A stretch of 58,852 bases of DNA from Pseudomonadota bacterium (GTDB lineage Bacteria; Pseudomonadota; Alphaproteobacteria; Rhodobacterales; Rhodobacteraceae): positions 1-58,852 of the forward strand of contig JAJZVD010000014.1 of NCBI GenBank assembly GCA_021845805.1. The letters are read 5' to 3'. The translations under genes were made by a program, and so were the position numbers. The notes below the pieces were generated by a model. That model worked only from the letters and a program-made list of their open reading frames with translations, searched no databases and had not been told where the DNA came from. Below are positions 1 through 9,728 of the stretch, in pieces. Numbering within the stretch: the stretch's first letter is position 1; each line of letters begins with the position of its first letter.

Positions 1-1126
1 CGGCCAGTTGCGCCAGCGCGGCCGACAGGCGGGCGTCGTCCTTCTCGGTCGAGGGGGTCAGGATCGTGCGCTGCGCAGGCGGGCGCGGCGCGGCCCAGCC
101 CGGCAGGGCCAGCGCGTCGCCGGCGGTGAAGAGCCGCCCCGGCCGCAGGTGGTCGGCCTTCAGCGCCAGCCCCAGCGCCCCCGGCGCCAGCACCGCGACC
201 GCGGTTCTCGCGTCAAGCGCGGTCAGCCGCACGGGCCCGCCGCCCAGCATCGCGCCCGACGGCAGCGCGGCCGTGGCGCGCACCAGCACGATCTTGCCCA
301 GATGCCGGCGCACCTCGCCCCCCGGCGCCGCGGCCAGCACCCCCGCGGGCAGCCGCGCGGCCAGCCCGGCCACCCCCGGCACCTCGTGGCGCAGCGATTT
401 CATCAGCCGCACCAACCCGTTGCCGTGGCTGGCCGAGCCGAAGAAACAGGCCACCAGATCGCGCCCCGCCAGCGCGCGGGCGGCCACGCCATAGACCTCG
501 GCGGTCATTGGCGCGTGATCCTCGATCAGTTCCGCCATCAGCGCGTCGTCATGGTCGGCCAGCGTTTCCAGCAGGGCGGTGCGCGCCTCGGCCTCGCGCC
601 CCTTCACCGCCTCGGGCAGCGGCATCAGCGACGACGGCCGCCCCTCGTGGTACCGCCACGCGCGTTCCGAGATCAGGTCGACCGCACCCACCACCTGCCC
701 GCCCTGCCGGATCGGGATCTGGCGCAGGACGATGGTGTGGCCCAGATAGCCCTGCAAGGCCGCCACCACATCGCGCAGCCGGTCGGTCAGCGTGTCGATC
801 CGGTTCACGAAGATCACCACCGGCAGCCCCGCCGCCTCAGCCAGCCGCAGATAGGGCGCGGCCAGCACCGCGGCCTCGGGCTCGGGCGGCACGCAGACCA
901 CCACCGCATCCGAGGCGGCCAGCGCCGCCCCCGCATGGGCCAGCGCCTCGGGGCCGCCCTGAAGGTCCAGCACGGCCCAATCCTCGCCCAGATAGCGGAA
1001 CGGCTGCACCGCCAGCGCATCGCCGAAGGGCACGCGCGGCGGCGGCTCGGGTTCCAGATGCGCCAGTGCGGTGGCCAGCGTGGTCTTGCCCGAATGCGTG
1101 GGTCCGATGAGCGAAACGACCCTCAT
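1..1126 (-). CDS. EF-G-like translational GTPase (3' part beyond left edge)
   Basis: The visible 375 residues begin at an ATG (1126) preceded by a strong GAGGAGGGA ribosome site, and the frame stays open to the window edge, so the C-terminus is missing. Residues 8-15 (GPTHSGKT) form a P-loop in the position of the AHIDAGKT loop of elongation factor G. The G3 motif is degenerate (DLQGG at 54-58 instead of DTPGH), and the G4 motif reads NRID (108-111) instead of NKMD. The following region resembles the remainder of the EF-G GTP-binding domain and then a beta-barrel domain. I read it as one of the divergent EF-G-like proteins that accompany canonical fusA, not as the housekeeping factor. Whether it still hydrolyses GTP or acts on ribosomes cannot be told from sequence. 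It is oriented away from the adjacent rluE in a same-strand pair, with about 210 bp between them. Confidence 0.75.
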   Translation of the reverse strand, partial: MRVVSLIGPTHSGKTTLATALAHLEPEPPPRVPFGDALAVQPFRYLGEDWAVLDLQGGPEALAHAGAALAASDAVVVCVPPEPEAAVLAAPYLRLAEAAGLPVVIFVNRIDTLTDRLRDVVAALQGYLGHTIVLRQIPIRQGGQVVGAVDLISERAWRYHEGRPSSLMPLPEAVKGREAEARTALLETLADHDDALMAELIEDHAPMTAEVYGVAARALAGRDLVACFFGSASHGNGLVRLMKSLRHEVPGVAGLAARLPAGVLAAAPGGEVRRHLGKIVLVRATAALPSGAMLGGGPVRLTALDARTAVAVLAPGALGLALKADHLRPGRLFTAGDALALPGWAAPRPPAQRTILTPSTEKDDARLSAALAQLA

Positions 1127-1338
1127 GGCCTGTCCCTCCTCTGGGCGTGCCGGTCGCGGTTGGCTGCGCGATCCGTCCGGCCTCCGGCACGGTGCCGGGC
1201 GGAGTTCCTGCCAGTGCCCTGCCTCGGGCGGGTGGCGCGGCGCCGGTGCCGTTGCCCATCGGGCCGCCCGTTCCGCCGTGATGCCCCATGTTTCACCCCG
1301 CGCACCGCCCCGTCAAGCAAGGAGGTGGGGCGCACCGG

Positions 1339-1941
1339 TCAGCCCGCGCCCGGACCCGCGGGCAGCGGCAGCACACGCCATTCGCCCGGCGCCAGCCCCT
1401 CCAGCGTCCAGTCGCCGATGCTCCAGCGCACCAGCCGCAGCGTGGGGTGGCCGATTTCGGCCGTCATGCGGCGCACCTGCCGGTTGCGCCCCTCGCGCAG
1501 CGTCAGGCGCAGCCAGCAATCGGGCACCGTCTTGCGGAACCGCACCGGCGGGTCGCGCGGCCAGAGGTCGGGCGGCGCGATGCGGTCCGCCCCCGCGGGG
1601 CGCGTGGGGCCGTCATTCAGCACCACGCCCTGCCGCAGCCGGTCCAGCGCCGCATCGTCGGGGGCGCCTTCGACCTGCACCAGATAGGTTTTCGGCAGCT
1701 TGAAGCGCGGATCGGCCACCCGCGCCTGAAAGCGGCCGTCGTCGGTCAGAAGCAACAGCCCCTCGCTGTCCTTGTCCAGCCTGCCCGCGGGGTAGACACC
1801 GGGGCGGTCGATAAAGGCGGCCAGCGTGTCGCGCGCGCCGGGGGCGCCGCCGCTGAACTGGGTCAGCACGCCACAGGGCTTGTTGAACAGGATCAGGCAG
1901 GGCGCCGCGGGGGCGGCCCGGCGCGGGCGGGGGGGTATCAT
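1339..1941 (-). CDS. rluE: 23S rRNA pseudouridine synthase RluE
   Basis: A 200-residue RsuA/RluB/RluE-family pseudouridine synthase. The catalytic motif [14 protein letters not shown] lies at residues 53-66, with the nucleophilic Asp at 56. The C-terminal block [19 protein letters not shown] matches the enzyme that modifies U2457 in E. coli 23S rRNA, as do the [11 protein letters not shown] and LWPRDPP segments that I recognise from E. coli RluE. There is no N-terminal S4 domain, as expected for RluE. The ATG at 1941 was chosen because GAGGAG lies immediately upstream. A longer frame continues upstream but has low-complexity sequence and no homology I recognise. The protein should act on nascent 50S subunits in the cytoplasm. 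Confidence 0.88.
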   Translation of the reverse strand: MIPPRPRRAAPAAPCLILFNKPCGVLTQFSGGAPGARDTLAAFIDRPGVYPAGRLDKDSEGLLLLTDDGRFQARVADPRFKLPKTYLVQVEGAPDDAALDRLRQGVVLNDGPTRPAGADRIAPPDLWPRDPPVRFRKTVPDCWLRLTLREGRNRQVRRMTAEIGHPTLRLVRWSIGDWTLEGLAPGEWRVLPLPAGPGAG

Positions 1942-2090
1942 CACGGCTCCTCGGGCGCGGCTGGGCCCGGTTGTCCCGCGCGGGGCGGGCCGCGTCAAGT
2001 CTGCGGCCGGGCTCTGCCTTTCCCCCCGGCGGGTGCCGGGGCCGGCGCCTTCACCCAATCGGCATACCCGCCCGTGCATTGCTGCGCAAA

Positions 2091-2105
2091 CGACACCTTT
2101 TGTCG
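2091..2105. promoter_or_regulatory. small inverted repeat upstream of the flavoprotein gene
   Basis: CGACA-N5-TGTCG lies 66 bp upstream of the start codon, inside a short less GC-rich stretch. It could be an operator or just a small hairpin. There is no experimental or family evidence for either. Confidence 0.2.
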
Positions 2106-2170
2106 CGCGCGGACATGCCGGGCTGCCCCCGCCCCGCCAGTCTGCCGCCAAACCCTGCGAGGAGTCCCTC

Positions 2171-4597
2171 ATGAAATCCCATTCCCGTGTCGTGGTGATC
2201 GGCGGCGGCGTCGTCGGCTGTTCGGTCCTTTATCACCTGACCAAGCTCGGCTGGACCGACGTGATGCTGATCGAGCGGTCGGATCTGACCTCCGGCTCGA
2301 CCTGGCATGCGGCGGGGGGCTTCCACACCATCAACGGCGACACCAACATGGCGGCGTTGCAGGGCTACACGATCCGGCTTTACAAGGAGCTGGAGGCGAT
2401 CACCGGCATGTCCTGCGGGCTGCACCATGTGGGCGGCGTGACGCTGGCCGACAACCCCGCCCGGTTCGAGATGCTGAAGGCCGAACGCGCCAAGCACCGC
2501 TACATGGGGCTGGACACCGAGATCCTGACCCCCGCGGAAATCGAGAAGCTGACCGACGGGCTGGTGAACACCAAGGGCATCCTCGGCGGGCTTTACGATC
2601 CGCTCGACGGCCACCTGGACCCTTCGGGGACGACCCACGCCTATGCCAAGGCCGCGCGCATGGCGGGGGCCGAGATCGTGCTGCACAACCGGGTGCTGGC
2701 CACCACCCAGCGCGCCGACGGCGGCTGGGACGTGGTGACCGAACAGGGTACCGTCACCTGCGAGCATCTGGTGAACGCGGGCGGGCTCTGGGCGCGGGAA
2801 GTGGGCGCGATGGCGGGGGTCTACCTGCCGCTTCTGCCGATGGCGCACCAGTATCTGGTGACCGACGACATCCCCGAGATCATGGAGATCCTGAAGGCGG
2901 GGCGCGAGTTTCCGCATGTGATGGACCCCGGCGGGGAAAGTTATCTGCGCCAGGAAGGCCGCGGGCTGTGCATCGGGTTCTATGAAAAGCCCTGCGAGCC
3001 CTGGTCGGTCGACGGCACGCCGTGGAATTTCGGCCATGAACTGCTGAACGAGCAGTTCGACAAGATCGAGGATTCGGTCAACTTCGCCTATCGCCGGTTC
3101 CCGGTGCTGGAACGCTCTGGCGTCAAGCGGGTGATCCACGGCCCCTTCACCTTCGCCCCCGATGGCAACCCGCTGATCGGGCCCGTTCCCGGCCTGCGCA
3201 ACTACTGGAGCGCCTGCGCGGTGATGGCGGGTTTCAGCCAGGGTGGCGGCATGGGTCTGGCGCTGGCGCAATGGATGATCCACGGCGAGGTGGAACGCGA
3301 CCCCCGCGGCTTCGACGTGGCGCGCTTCGGCAACTGGACCAGCCCCGGCTACACCGTGCCGAAGGTGATCGAGAACTACCAGATGCGCTTCTCGGTCAGC
3401 TACCCGAACGAGGAACGCCCGGCGGCGCGCCCGTTCCGCACGACGCCGGTGTACGACATCTTCGACGGAATGAACGCTGTCTGGGGCCAGCAATACGGGC
3501 TTGAGGTGGTGAACTACCACGCCCTGCCCGGCGAGCCGCGCTACGAGACGCCCAGCTTCAAGCGGTCGAACGCCTGGGAGGCCACGAAGGCCGAGGTGAT
3601 GGCCGTGCGCACCGGCGTGGGGATCAACGAGATCCAGAACTTCGGCAAGTACCGGGTGACGGGCCCGAACGCGCGGGCCTGGCTGGACCGGATCATGGCC
3701 GGGCTGATCCCGCAGCCGGGCCGCCTTGCGCTGACCCCCATGCTCGCCCATTCGGGCAAGATCATCGGCGATTTCACCGTGTCCTGCCTGAGCGAGACCG
3801 AGTTCCAGCTGACCGCGAGCTATGGCGCGCAGGGCTGGCACATGCGCTGGTTCGAGCAGAACGCGATGGAGGGTGTCGCGGTCGAGAACGTCTCCGACAG
3901 CCGCACCGGCTTCCAGATCGCCGGACCGAAGGCGCGCGATCTTCTGGCCAAGGTGACACGGTCCGACGTGTCGGGGGCGGCGTTCAAGTTCATGGACGTG
4001 AAGCGGATGACCGTGGGCATGGCCAATTGCATCGTGCAGCGCGTCAGCTACACGGGCGATCTGGGCTACGAGATCTACTGCGACCACATGAGCCAGCGGC
4101 AACTGTGGCACACGCTCTGGGCCGCGGGGCAGGCGTTCGGGCTGAAGCCTTTCGGGATGCGGGCGATGATGAGCCTGCGGCTGGACAAGTTCTTCGGCTC
4201 CTGGGGGCGCGAGTTCTCGCCCGATTACACCCCGGCCGAGACCGGGCTGGACCGTTTCATCCGCTGGAACAAGCCCAGCGACTGGATCGGCAAGGCCGCC
4301 GCGCTGAAGGAGAAGGCCGCGGGGCCGACCCGCCGCCTGGCCTGGTTCGAGGTGGACGCGGGCGATGCCGACGTGGTGGCCTGGGAGCCGATCTGGCTGG
4401 ACGGCGCGGTGGTCGGCTGGTGCACCTCGGGCGGCTATGCGCATTGGTCGGGCAAGTCGGTCGCGATCGGCTTCCTGCCGGAAGGCAAGGCGCGGCCGGG
4501 CCTGCCGGTGGAAATCGAGATCCTGGGCGAGAAGCGGCAGGCAAAGGTCATCACCGACGTGCTGTTCGACGCCGACGGCGCCCGCATGCGGGGCTGA
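2171..4597 (+). CDS. FAD-dependent sarcosine/dimethylglycine dehydrogenase-like protein with GcvT domain
   Basis: An 808-residue flavoprotein. An N-terminal FAD-binding Rossmann motif (GGGVVG, 11-16) is followed by the STWHAAG segment at 43-49. The His in this segment (46) aligns with the histidine that binds FAD covalently in dimethylglycine dehydrogenase. The oxidoreductase half ends with the [16 protein letters not shown] region. The second half, from about residue 415, is an aminomethyltransferase (GcvT-like) folate-binding module typical of dimethylglycine and sarcosine dehydrogenases. The likely role is oxidative N-demethylation of a methylated glycine, passing formaldehyde to tetrahydrofolate, but the true substrate is not readable. 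The ATG at 2171 follows GAGGAG at 7 bp. No companion glycine-betaine genes are adjacent. A repeat array begins about 120 bp after the stop. Confidence 0.85.
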   Translation: MKSHSRVVVIGGGVVGCSVLYHLTKLGWTDVMLIERSDLTSGSTWHAAGGFHTINGDTNMAALQGYTIRLYKELEAITGMSCGLHHVGGVTLADNPARFEMLKAERAKHRYMGLDTEILTPAEIEKLTDGLVNTKGILGGLYDPLDGHLDPSGTTHAYAKAARMAGAEIVLHNRVLATTQRADGGWDVVTEQGTVTCEHLVNAGGLWAREVGAMAGVYLPLLPMAHQYLVTDDIPEIMEILKAGREFPHVMDPGGESYLRQEGRGLCIGFYEKPCEPWSVDGTPWNFGHELLNEQFDKIEDSVNFAYRRFPVLERSGVKRVIHGPFTFAPDGNPLIGPVPGLRNYWSACAVMAGFSQGGGMGLALAQWMIHGEVERDPRGFDVARFGNWTSPGYTVPKVIENYQMRFSVSYPNEERPAARPFRTTPVYDIFDGMNAVWGQQYGLEVVNYHALPGEPRYETPSFKRSNAWEATKAEVMAVRTGVGINEIQNFGKYRVTGPNARAWLDRIMAGLIPQPGRLALTPMLAHSGKIIGDFTVSCLSETEFQLTASYGAQGWHMRWFEQNAMEGVAVENVSDSRTGFQIAGPKARDLLAKVTRSDVSGAAFKFMDVKRMTVGMANCIVQRVSYTGDLGYEIYCDHMSQRQLWHTLWAAGQAFGLKPFGMRAMMSLRLDKFFGSWGREFSPDYTPAETGLDRFIRWNKPSDWIGKAAALKEKAAGPTRRLAWFEVDAGDADVVAWEPIWLDGAVVGWCTSGGYAHWSGKSVAIGFLPEGKARPGLPVEIEILGEKRQAKVITDVLFDADGARMRG

Positions 4598-4721
4598 ACC
4601 GCGCCCGCGACCGCTCCGATGGAGCGGTTGCCGCCGCGAACGCCCGAAGCGCAAGCGAAGGGAGGGTGCGTCGGTGGCGGCGGCCGGTCCGGACGATCGT
4701 GTGGACGGCCGCGCCGCCTCC

Positions 4722-5011
4722 CCCCGGCTCCGGGGAACAGCGCGAAGCGCTGCCAGGGCCAGGGCCGGAACGTCCCAAGGGCGGGCGCGGGCCCTCTGTC
4801 GCTCGGGAAACAGGGTGGGCAATCGCCAAGCCTCCCCCCCGGCCCGGGGGAACAGCGCCGCAGGCGCCCCCCGGGCCAGCGCCCGACCGCCCCAATGGGC
4901 GGGCGCTTCCTGAGCGTCGGGGGCGGGCTCGCCCACGGGAGAGGCCGCAGCATAAAGCACAGACCGTCACCGGTACAGCGCCCACCCGCGGTCGGGCGCG
5001 GGCCCTCTGTC
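4722..5011 (-). repeat. intergenic repeat array A (one full and one shortened unit)
   Basis: This array fills most of the 505 bp between the flavoprotein gene and the MocA-like gene. Read on the minus strand, a full unit runs from 5011 to about 4801. It starts GACAGAGGGCC, then has the inverted-repeat arms GCGCCCGACCGC and GCGGTCGGGCGC around a conserved core containing GACGGTCTG and CTTTATG. A GGCCCGGGGG/CCCCCGGGCC hairpin follows. A second, degenerate shortened unit occupies about 4800-4722. The same elements recur in arrays B, C and D. No gene is seen here. Confidence 0.85.
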
Positions 5012-5102
5012 GGGCGACACAGCATGGGCGTGCGCGCGCCCGACCGGGCCTCCCCGCGCTGCGGCTTTGACGCGGGCATGGGGAGACCCCTAGAATGACG
5101 CC

Positions 5103-5702
5103 ATGCAGCGCGCCACCATCCTCATCCCCGCGGCCGGATTTTCCCGGCGGATGCGCGGGGCCGACAAACTGCTGGAGCCGGTGGACGGCATCGCGCTGCT
5201 GACCCGGCAGGCGCGGGCTGCGCTGGCGACCGGTGCGCGGGTGATCGTGACACTGCCGCCCGCGCCGGGGCCGCGCGGGGCGGCGCTGGCGGGGCTTGAC
5301 GTGACGCGGGTGCCGGTGGCGGATGCGGCCGAGGGGATGGCCGCCTCGATCCGGGCCGGGGTGGCGGCGCTGGCCCCCGACACGGGGGCGCTGATGATCC
5401 TGCTGGCCGATCTGCCCGAGATCGAGGCCCAGGACCTGGCGCGACTGCTTGCCGCCCAGACCGCGGCGCCCGGCGCCATCCTGCGCGCGGCGGCCGAAGA
5501 CGGGCGGCCGGGGCATCCGGTGGTCTTCCCGCCGGATCTTTTCGCAGAGCTAGCCGCGGTCACCGGCGACGAGGGCGCGCGCCGCGTCGTGGCCGCCCAC
5601 CGCGACCGCCTGCGGGATCTGCCCCTGCCCGGCGCGCGGGCGGTGACCGACCTCGACACGCCCGAGGCCTGGGCCGCCTGGCGCGCACGGACAGGGCGAT
5701 AG
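5103..5702 (+). CDS. MobA/MocA-like nucleotidyltransferase
   Basis: A 199-residue protein of the NTP_transf_3 family. The N-terminal nucleotide-binding loop AAGFSRRMRGADKLL spans residues 10-24. The metal-binding ADLP motif is at 102-105, and GRPGHPVVF is at 134-142. These features fit molybdenum cofactor cytidylyl- or guanylyltransferases (MocA/MobA type), which transfer CMP or GMP to molybdopterin. No molybdoenzyme or moa gene lies nearby, so the substrate is uncertain; a sugar-nucleotide or other cofactor role is possible. Repeat arrays lie directly on both sides. Confidence 0.78.
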   Translation: MQRATILIPAAGFSRRMRGADKLLEPVDGIALLTRQARAALATGARVIVTLPPAPGPRGAALAGLDVTRVPVADAAEGMAASIRAGVAALAPDTGALMILLADLPEIEAQDLARLLAAQTAAPGAILRAAAEDGRPGHPVVFPPDLFAELAAVTGDEGARRVVAAHRDRLRDLPLPGARAVTDLDTPEAWAAWRARTGR

Positions 5703-5750
5703 GGGGGCGGCGCCGGGTGAATCCTGGCGGACGGCCACCCCGCCTCTCGC

Positions 5751-6015
5751 CATAGAGGGCCCGCGCCCGACTGCGGGTGGGCGCCGAGCGGGTGACGGTT
5801 TGCGCTTCATGGTGAGGTTCCGCCCCCGAGTGAGCCTGCGCGGTTCGGCCGAGGAGCGCCCGCCCATCCGGGCGGTCGTGCGCTGGCCCGGGGGCGATTA
5901 GCGCTGTTCCCCGGGCCGGGGGATGCCTCGCGCCCGGCCACACTGTCTCTCACACCAGAGGGCCCACGCCCGCCCGCGGGGTCCGACCCCTCACACAGGG
6001 GCGCGGCACCGGGGG
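5751..6015 (+). repeat. intergenic repeat array B (one full and one shortened unit)
   Basis: This array lies between two convergent genes. A full unit runs from CATAGAGGGCC at 5751 to about 5952. Each inverted-repeat arm has one mismatch (GCGCCCGACTGC and GCGGTCGTGCGC), followed by a GGCCCGGGGG hairpin. From 5953 a second unit begins with CCAGAGGGCCC but decays within about 60 bp into GC-rich sequence. No gene is seen in this interval. Confidence 0.8.
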
Positions 6016-6027
6016 GGGGGCGACGTT

Positions 6028-7863
6028 TCACTTCACCAGAAGCAGCGCCTCGTGCCGCTTGAGCGTCTTGCGCGCCGCGGCATAGCCTTCGATCCCGGCC
6101 GGGGTCTTCAGCTCGGGGAACAGATCGAAGATCTCGCTGCGCTGCGCATTGCCCATGCCCTTCAGCGTGTAGTCGCCCGGCTGGAAGCTTTCGGTCCAGG
6201 CCCCGTTCGACAGCACGACCTCGTGGCGGTCGAACATGAAGTGGACGTAGGCGGTTCCGATCGACGACACCTGGTGCACGCCCCGGTGGTTCACCAGATG
6301 CTTGGCCGCCACCAGCACCTCGTGCTCGTCGAAGTAGAGCGCGGTCCGGTCGTTGGCCACCAGAACCCGGTGGTTGGGCGATACCATCATGTCGCGCTCG
6401 GGCAGGCCGTCGCCCAGGGCGCCCTTCTGGATCAGGATGGGTTTCAGGTGAGGATTGGCGGCCAGTGCCCGCCAATCCATCGCTTTTTGTCCGGCCCAGC
6501 GGATTTCCTGGATGCCGTTGTCGCGGGTGATCACCTTGTCGCCGGGGCGCAGGTCTTCAACCCGCCGCTCGCCCTTGGGCGTCGCGATCAGTGTTCCGGG
6601 GGTAAAGCAGGGAATGATGCACTCTATGTTCTGGAAGTCGAGATGGCCCACGACATTGCCGTGGTCGTCGAGGAAGTTGACGGTTCCGTTGATCCCGTTG
6701 CCGTCGCTGTCTGGTGTGACATTCACCAGTTGGTAGGGTCCGGCGCCGGTCAGGTCGAGCGTGTCGCGGTCGTCACCGGCCGAGCCGCCGTCGACCTCGT
6801 CACCGATCCCGCCCTGCTGGCTGCCGACGATGAAATCGTCGCGGTCGGCGCCGCCGGAAAGGTCGTCATGCCCGTCCGGGCCCCCGGTGATCACGTCGTT
6901 GCCCGCGCCGCCGGTGATGCTGTCGGCGCCGGTGCCGCCGTCCAGCGTGTCGTCGCCACAGCCGCCGTCGATCGTGTCGGTGCCCGCGCCGCCGTGGATG
7001 ATGTCGTCGCCCGAGCCGCCGTACAGCGAATCGTTGCCGCCCATCCCGTCGATCGTGTCGTTGCCGCCCTCGCCGTAGAAGGCGTTGGTATAGGTGTCGA
7101 CCGCGCTGGTCCCCTGCTGGTCGAAGCCGACCAGATGGTCGCCCTGGTTCGAGCCGATGACGCCATCGATCCCGTAGGCGATCTTGTCATTGCCCGCATC
7201 GCCCCCCGACAGCGTGCCGGTCGTCAGGTTCACATCCACGCCCTCGGCGGACTGCGAATAGTCGATCACGTCCAGCCCGGTGCCGCCCGCGAACGTGTCC
7301 GCGCCCTCGCCGCCCACGAACGTGTCGTTGCCGTCGCCGCCGGACAGATGGTTGTGCCCGGCCTCGCCGATCAGCGTGTCGCTGCCGGTGCCGCCATAAA
7401 GGCAGTCGTCGCCCGGCCCGCCATACAGCACGTCATTGCCGGTGCCGCCATATTCGACATCCTTGCCCGAGCCGCCGAACAGCCGGTCGTTGCCCGCGTC
7501 GCCCGACAGCGTGTCGTTGCCGACCCCGCCATAAAGCGCATCGTTGCCGTTGCCGCCGTACACCATGTCATTGCCAAGATTGGCATAGACCGAGTCGTTC
7601 CCGTCGCCCGCCTTCACCAGATCGTCGTTCGGCGCGGCGCCCGGCAGGATGGCATCGCCGTGGTCGATCATGTCGCCCTGCGGGTCGCCGGTATAGTTGG
7701 TGTCAATCAGATCGTTGCCCGCGGTGCCCTGGACCACGCCGTCCAGATGGCACTGGTGGCCCTGGTCGTCGTACCACTGGCCGTCGCTGTGCTGGGTCAC
7801 GCAGCCGGGATCGACGCTGCACTTCGTGCCGCCGTCGTCGACATAGTAGTATGACACGCCCAT
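6028..7863 (-). CDS. RTX calcium-binding protein with C-terminal Hint domain
   Basis: A 611-residue protein with about fifteen glycine/aspartate-rich nonapeptide repeats (GGxGxDxLx) between about residues 45 and 340. These fold into a Ca2+-loaded beta-roll. From Cys419 (CFTPGTLIATPKGE) the C-terminal 193 residues form a Hint (hedgehog/intein-type) domain with the MVSPNHRVL block around residue 498. The architecture is common in Rhodobacteraceae and suggests secretion by a type I system, possibly with Hint-mediated self-cleavage. No signal peptide is present. No type I ABC exporter or membrane fusion gene lies nearby, so the exporter must be elsewhere. The ATG at 7863 has GGAG upstream. A non-coding kilobase lies upstream of it. 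Confidence 0.9.
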   Translation of the reverse strand: MGVSYYYVDDGGTKCSVDPGCVTQHSDGQWYDDQGHQCHLDGVVQGTAGNDLIDTNYTGDPQGDMIDHGDAILPGAAPNDDLVKAGDGNDSVYANLGNDMVYGGNGNDALYGGVGNDTLSGDAGNDRLFGGSGKDVEYGGTGNDVLYGGPGDDCLYGGTGSDTLIGEAGHNHLSGGDGNDTFVGGEGADTFAGGTGLDVIDYSQSAEGVDVNLTTGTLSGGDAGNDKIAYGIDGVIGSNQGDHLVGFDQQGTSAVDTYTNAFYGEGGNDTIDGMGGNDSLYGGSGDDIIHGGAGTDTIDGGCGDDTLDGGTGADSITGGAGNDVITGGPDGHDDLSGGADRDDFIVGSQQGGIGDEVDGGSAGDDRDTLDLTGAGPYQLVNVTPDSDGNGINGTVNFLDDHGNVVGHLDFQNIECIIPCFTPGTLIATPKGERRVEDLRPGDKVITRDNGIQEIRWAGQKAMDWRALAANPHLKPILIQKGALGDGLPERDMMVSPNHRVLVANDRTALYFDEHEVLVAAKHLVNHRGVHQVSSIGTAYVHFMFDRHEVVLSNGAWTESFQPGDYTLKGMGNAQRSEIFDLFPELKTPAGIEGYAAARKTLKRHEALLLVK

Positions 7864-8869
7864 CGCCGTCTCCGTCACCCCTGCCCGCCGCACGTCTTGC
7901 GCGCGGCGCGCCGCACCCACCCGTTCCGACCTGCCGCCGGGGCTGCCCGGCCCGCCGCGGGGGTCGGGACACCAACCTGCCCCCCGCCGCCTGCCATCGC
8001 CCGCCCCGGCTGCCGCCGGTACCCCTCACACCTGCCCGGAGACCGGGCACACAGATTTCGCCTGCCCCGGATGAACCCATCCGGGACCGGACCGCCTTTC
8101 CGGCGGCCCACAGAGCCCGGATGACCCGGGCCACTGGCCGGTTGTTCGCTGCTGCGCCTTGCAGGGGAAACGTCTGATGCCGACCGCCCGACCGCAGTCA
8201 AGGCGCAAGGGGTGCGAAACGCAGCGTTCCGATCCCCGGCAGCATCACCCGAACACACCCTGCACCCGAAGGCGCCCTACCGCTCACCGACCGCCCCCAC
8301 GGCCTTCGTCCCGCCCCGGCGGCGCAGCACATGGCCAGCCACCTTGCCGGAACACATTTGTTTTACCGTTTGCCACCCCCACCACAAAGCAAAAAGTGTC
8401 TTAACAAAGCGCAGTTTGTGGCGGTGCGCCGCGATTTTGTGGCGCAAATGGGGCGACACGGCCGGGCCGCAGCGCGCCGATTGTTTCCTGATCGGCCGAT
8501 CTCCACCGCGCATTTTCCCCGGAAATCTGGTGCCATTCCCGCGGTGCCGCAACGTAACCCGCGCGTTTGTCTGGAAAACTCCCGCCCACGGGGGGCAGGC
8601 GCTGTTGCCGCAGCGTCATCAACGCGCGCCGGGCCCGGCGGGGCGGACGCCGCGCCACCCTGCCCCCGGCGCCCCCGGCGTGCCGCGGCCCGCCGGCTCG
8701 GCCATGTCGGACGGGGCGCCAATCCGCTGCATTTGCAGGCATTGTTTCCCGCGTCCCGCAGGCCTGGGCCGAATCGTCCCGCGACGGGCCGGGGATGCGC
8801 GCCGCGCGGGCCGCAAGACGCGGCTTTGGGCGCAGCGGCGATTACGGCGAAATGATGACCGGATTTCGA
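7864..8869. other. about 1 kb without a recognisable gene
   Basis: Between the RTX gene and tRNA-Leu I see no reading frame with coding character; frames here are short or Arg/Pro-rich. A stretch at about 8340-8580 is visibly less GC-rich. It holds TTTGTGGCG at 8415-8423 and again at 8436-8444, 21 bp apart, and an inverted CCACAAA at 8382-8388. The block may contain the RTX promoter, a small RNA or a decayed gene. Confidence 0.5.
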
Positions 8870-8955
8870 TGGTGCCCGAGGCGAGATTCGAACTCGCACA
8901 CCCGTTAGGGCGGAGGATTTTGAATCCCCTGCGTCTACCGTTCCGCCACTCGGGC
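8870..8955 (-). tRNA. tRNA-Leu (CAA)
   Basis: On the minus strand the acceptor arms GCCCGAG and CTCGGGC pair, with an encoded CCA at 8872-8870. The TTCGAAT T-loop and the anticodon loop TTCAAAA, which gives CAA, are intact. There is a long variable arm. At 86 nt it is a normal class II leucine tRNA. Confidence 0.96.
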
Positions 8956-9143
8956 TCCGGGATGCGGTGTAGCGGGCGACCCGGCGCGCGTCAACGGCCC
9001 CCGCCCGCGGCGCCGACGCCCGCCCCACCCGTGTCAGCGGGGCGGCAGCCCGCGCGCCTCACAAGCGCGCCAGCATGCCCGCGCCGCGGCTTGACCGCGG
9101 GGCGCAGGCGTGCTGCAAGCAAGACGCATGACGGAGACGCCCG

Positions 9144-9728
9144 ATGTTTCGCTCGCTTTATTCCTGGACGCTCCGCTGGGCGGGCTCGCGCCACGCCACC
9201 ACGGCGCTGTCGGTCCTGTCCTTCGTGGAAAGCTCGGTCTTTCCGATTCCGGCCGATGTGCTGTTCATCCCCATGTGCCTGTCGCGCCCGGCGCGGGCGA
9301 TGCGGCTGGCGCTGATCGCCACCGTCACCTCGGTGCTGGGGGGGATGTTCGGCTGGGCGCTGGGGCATTACGCCTTCGAACTGGTCGCCAGACCGATCCT
9401 GGAAGCCTATGGCAAGCTTGACGCCTTCGACAGCCTGAAGGCCGCGGCGGGTGACGGGGCGATCCTGGTGATGCTGGTCACCTCGGGGCTGGCGCACATG
9501 CCGCCGATGAAGATCGTGACCATCCTGGCCGGCGTGATCCATTTCAGCTTTCCGCTGTTCGTGATCTCGGCCATCGTGGCGCGGGGCGCGCGGTTCTTCG
9601 CGCTGGCCTGGCTGTTGCAGCACCACGGCGACCGGATCGTGGGCTTCATCGAGAAACGTCTGGCCTGGGTGACACTGGGCCTGGCTGCGCTGCTGGGCGT
9701 GGCCTATGTCGCGATACGGAGCTTCTGA
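9144..9728 (+). CDS. YqaA/DedA-family membrane protein
   Basis: A 194-residue inner-membrane protein of the SNARE-associated (DedA/YqaA) family. The diagnostic FVESSVFPIPADVLFIPM segment is near residues 27-44, followed by four or five hydrophobic spans. DedA proteins are linked to membrane potential and lipid (undecaprenyl-phosphate) flipping; for the YqaA branch the cargo is unknown. The stop codon overlaps the ATG of dsbB (TGATG), so the two are translationally coupled, and arginase follows 4 bp after dsbB. Confidence 0.85.
   Translation: MFRSLYSWTLRWAGSRHATTALSVLSFVESSVFPIPADVLFIPMCLSRPARAMRLALIATVTSVLGGMFGWALGHYAFELVARPILEAYGKLDAFDSLKAAAGDGAILVMLVTSGLAHMPPMKIVTILAGVIHFSFPLFVISAIVARGARFFALAWLLQHHGDRIVGFIEKRLAWVTLGLAALLGVAYVAIRSF

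Noticed and set aside
8277-8552. Small frames in the 7.9-8.9 kb gap, such as one of 91 codons on the minus strand
   Set aside because: No ribosome site, no recognisable protein pattern and several equal-length frames on both strands.
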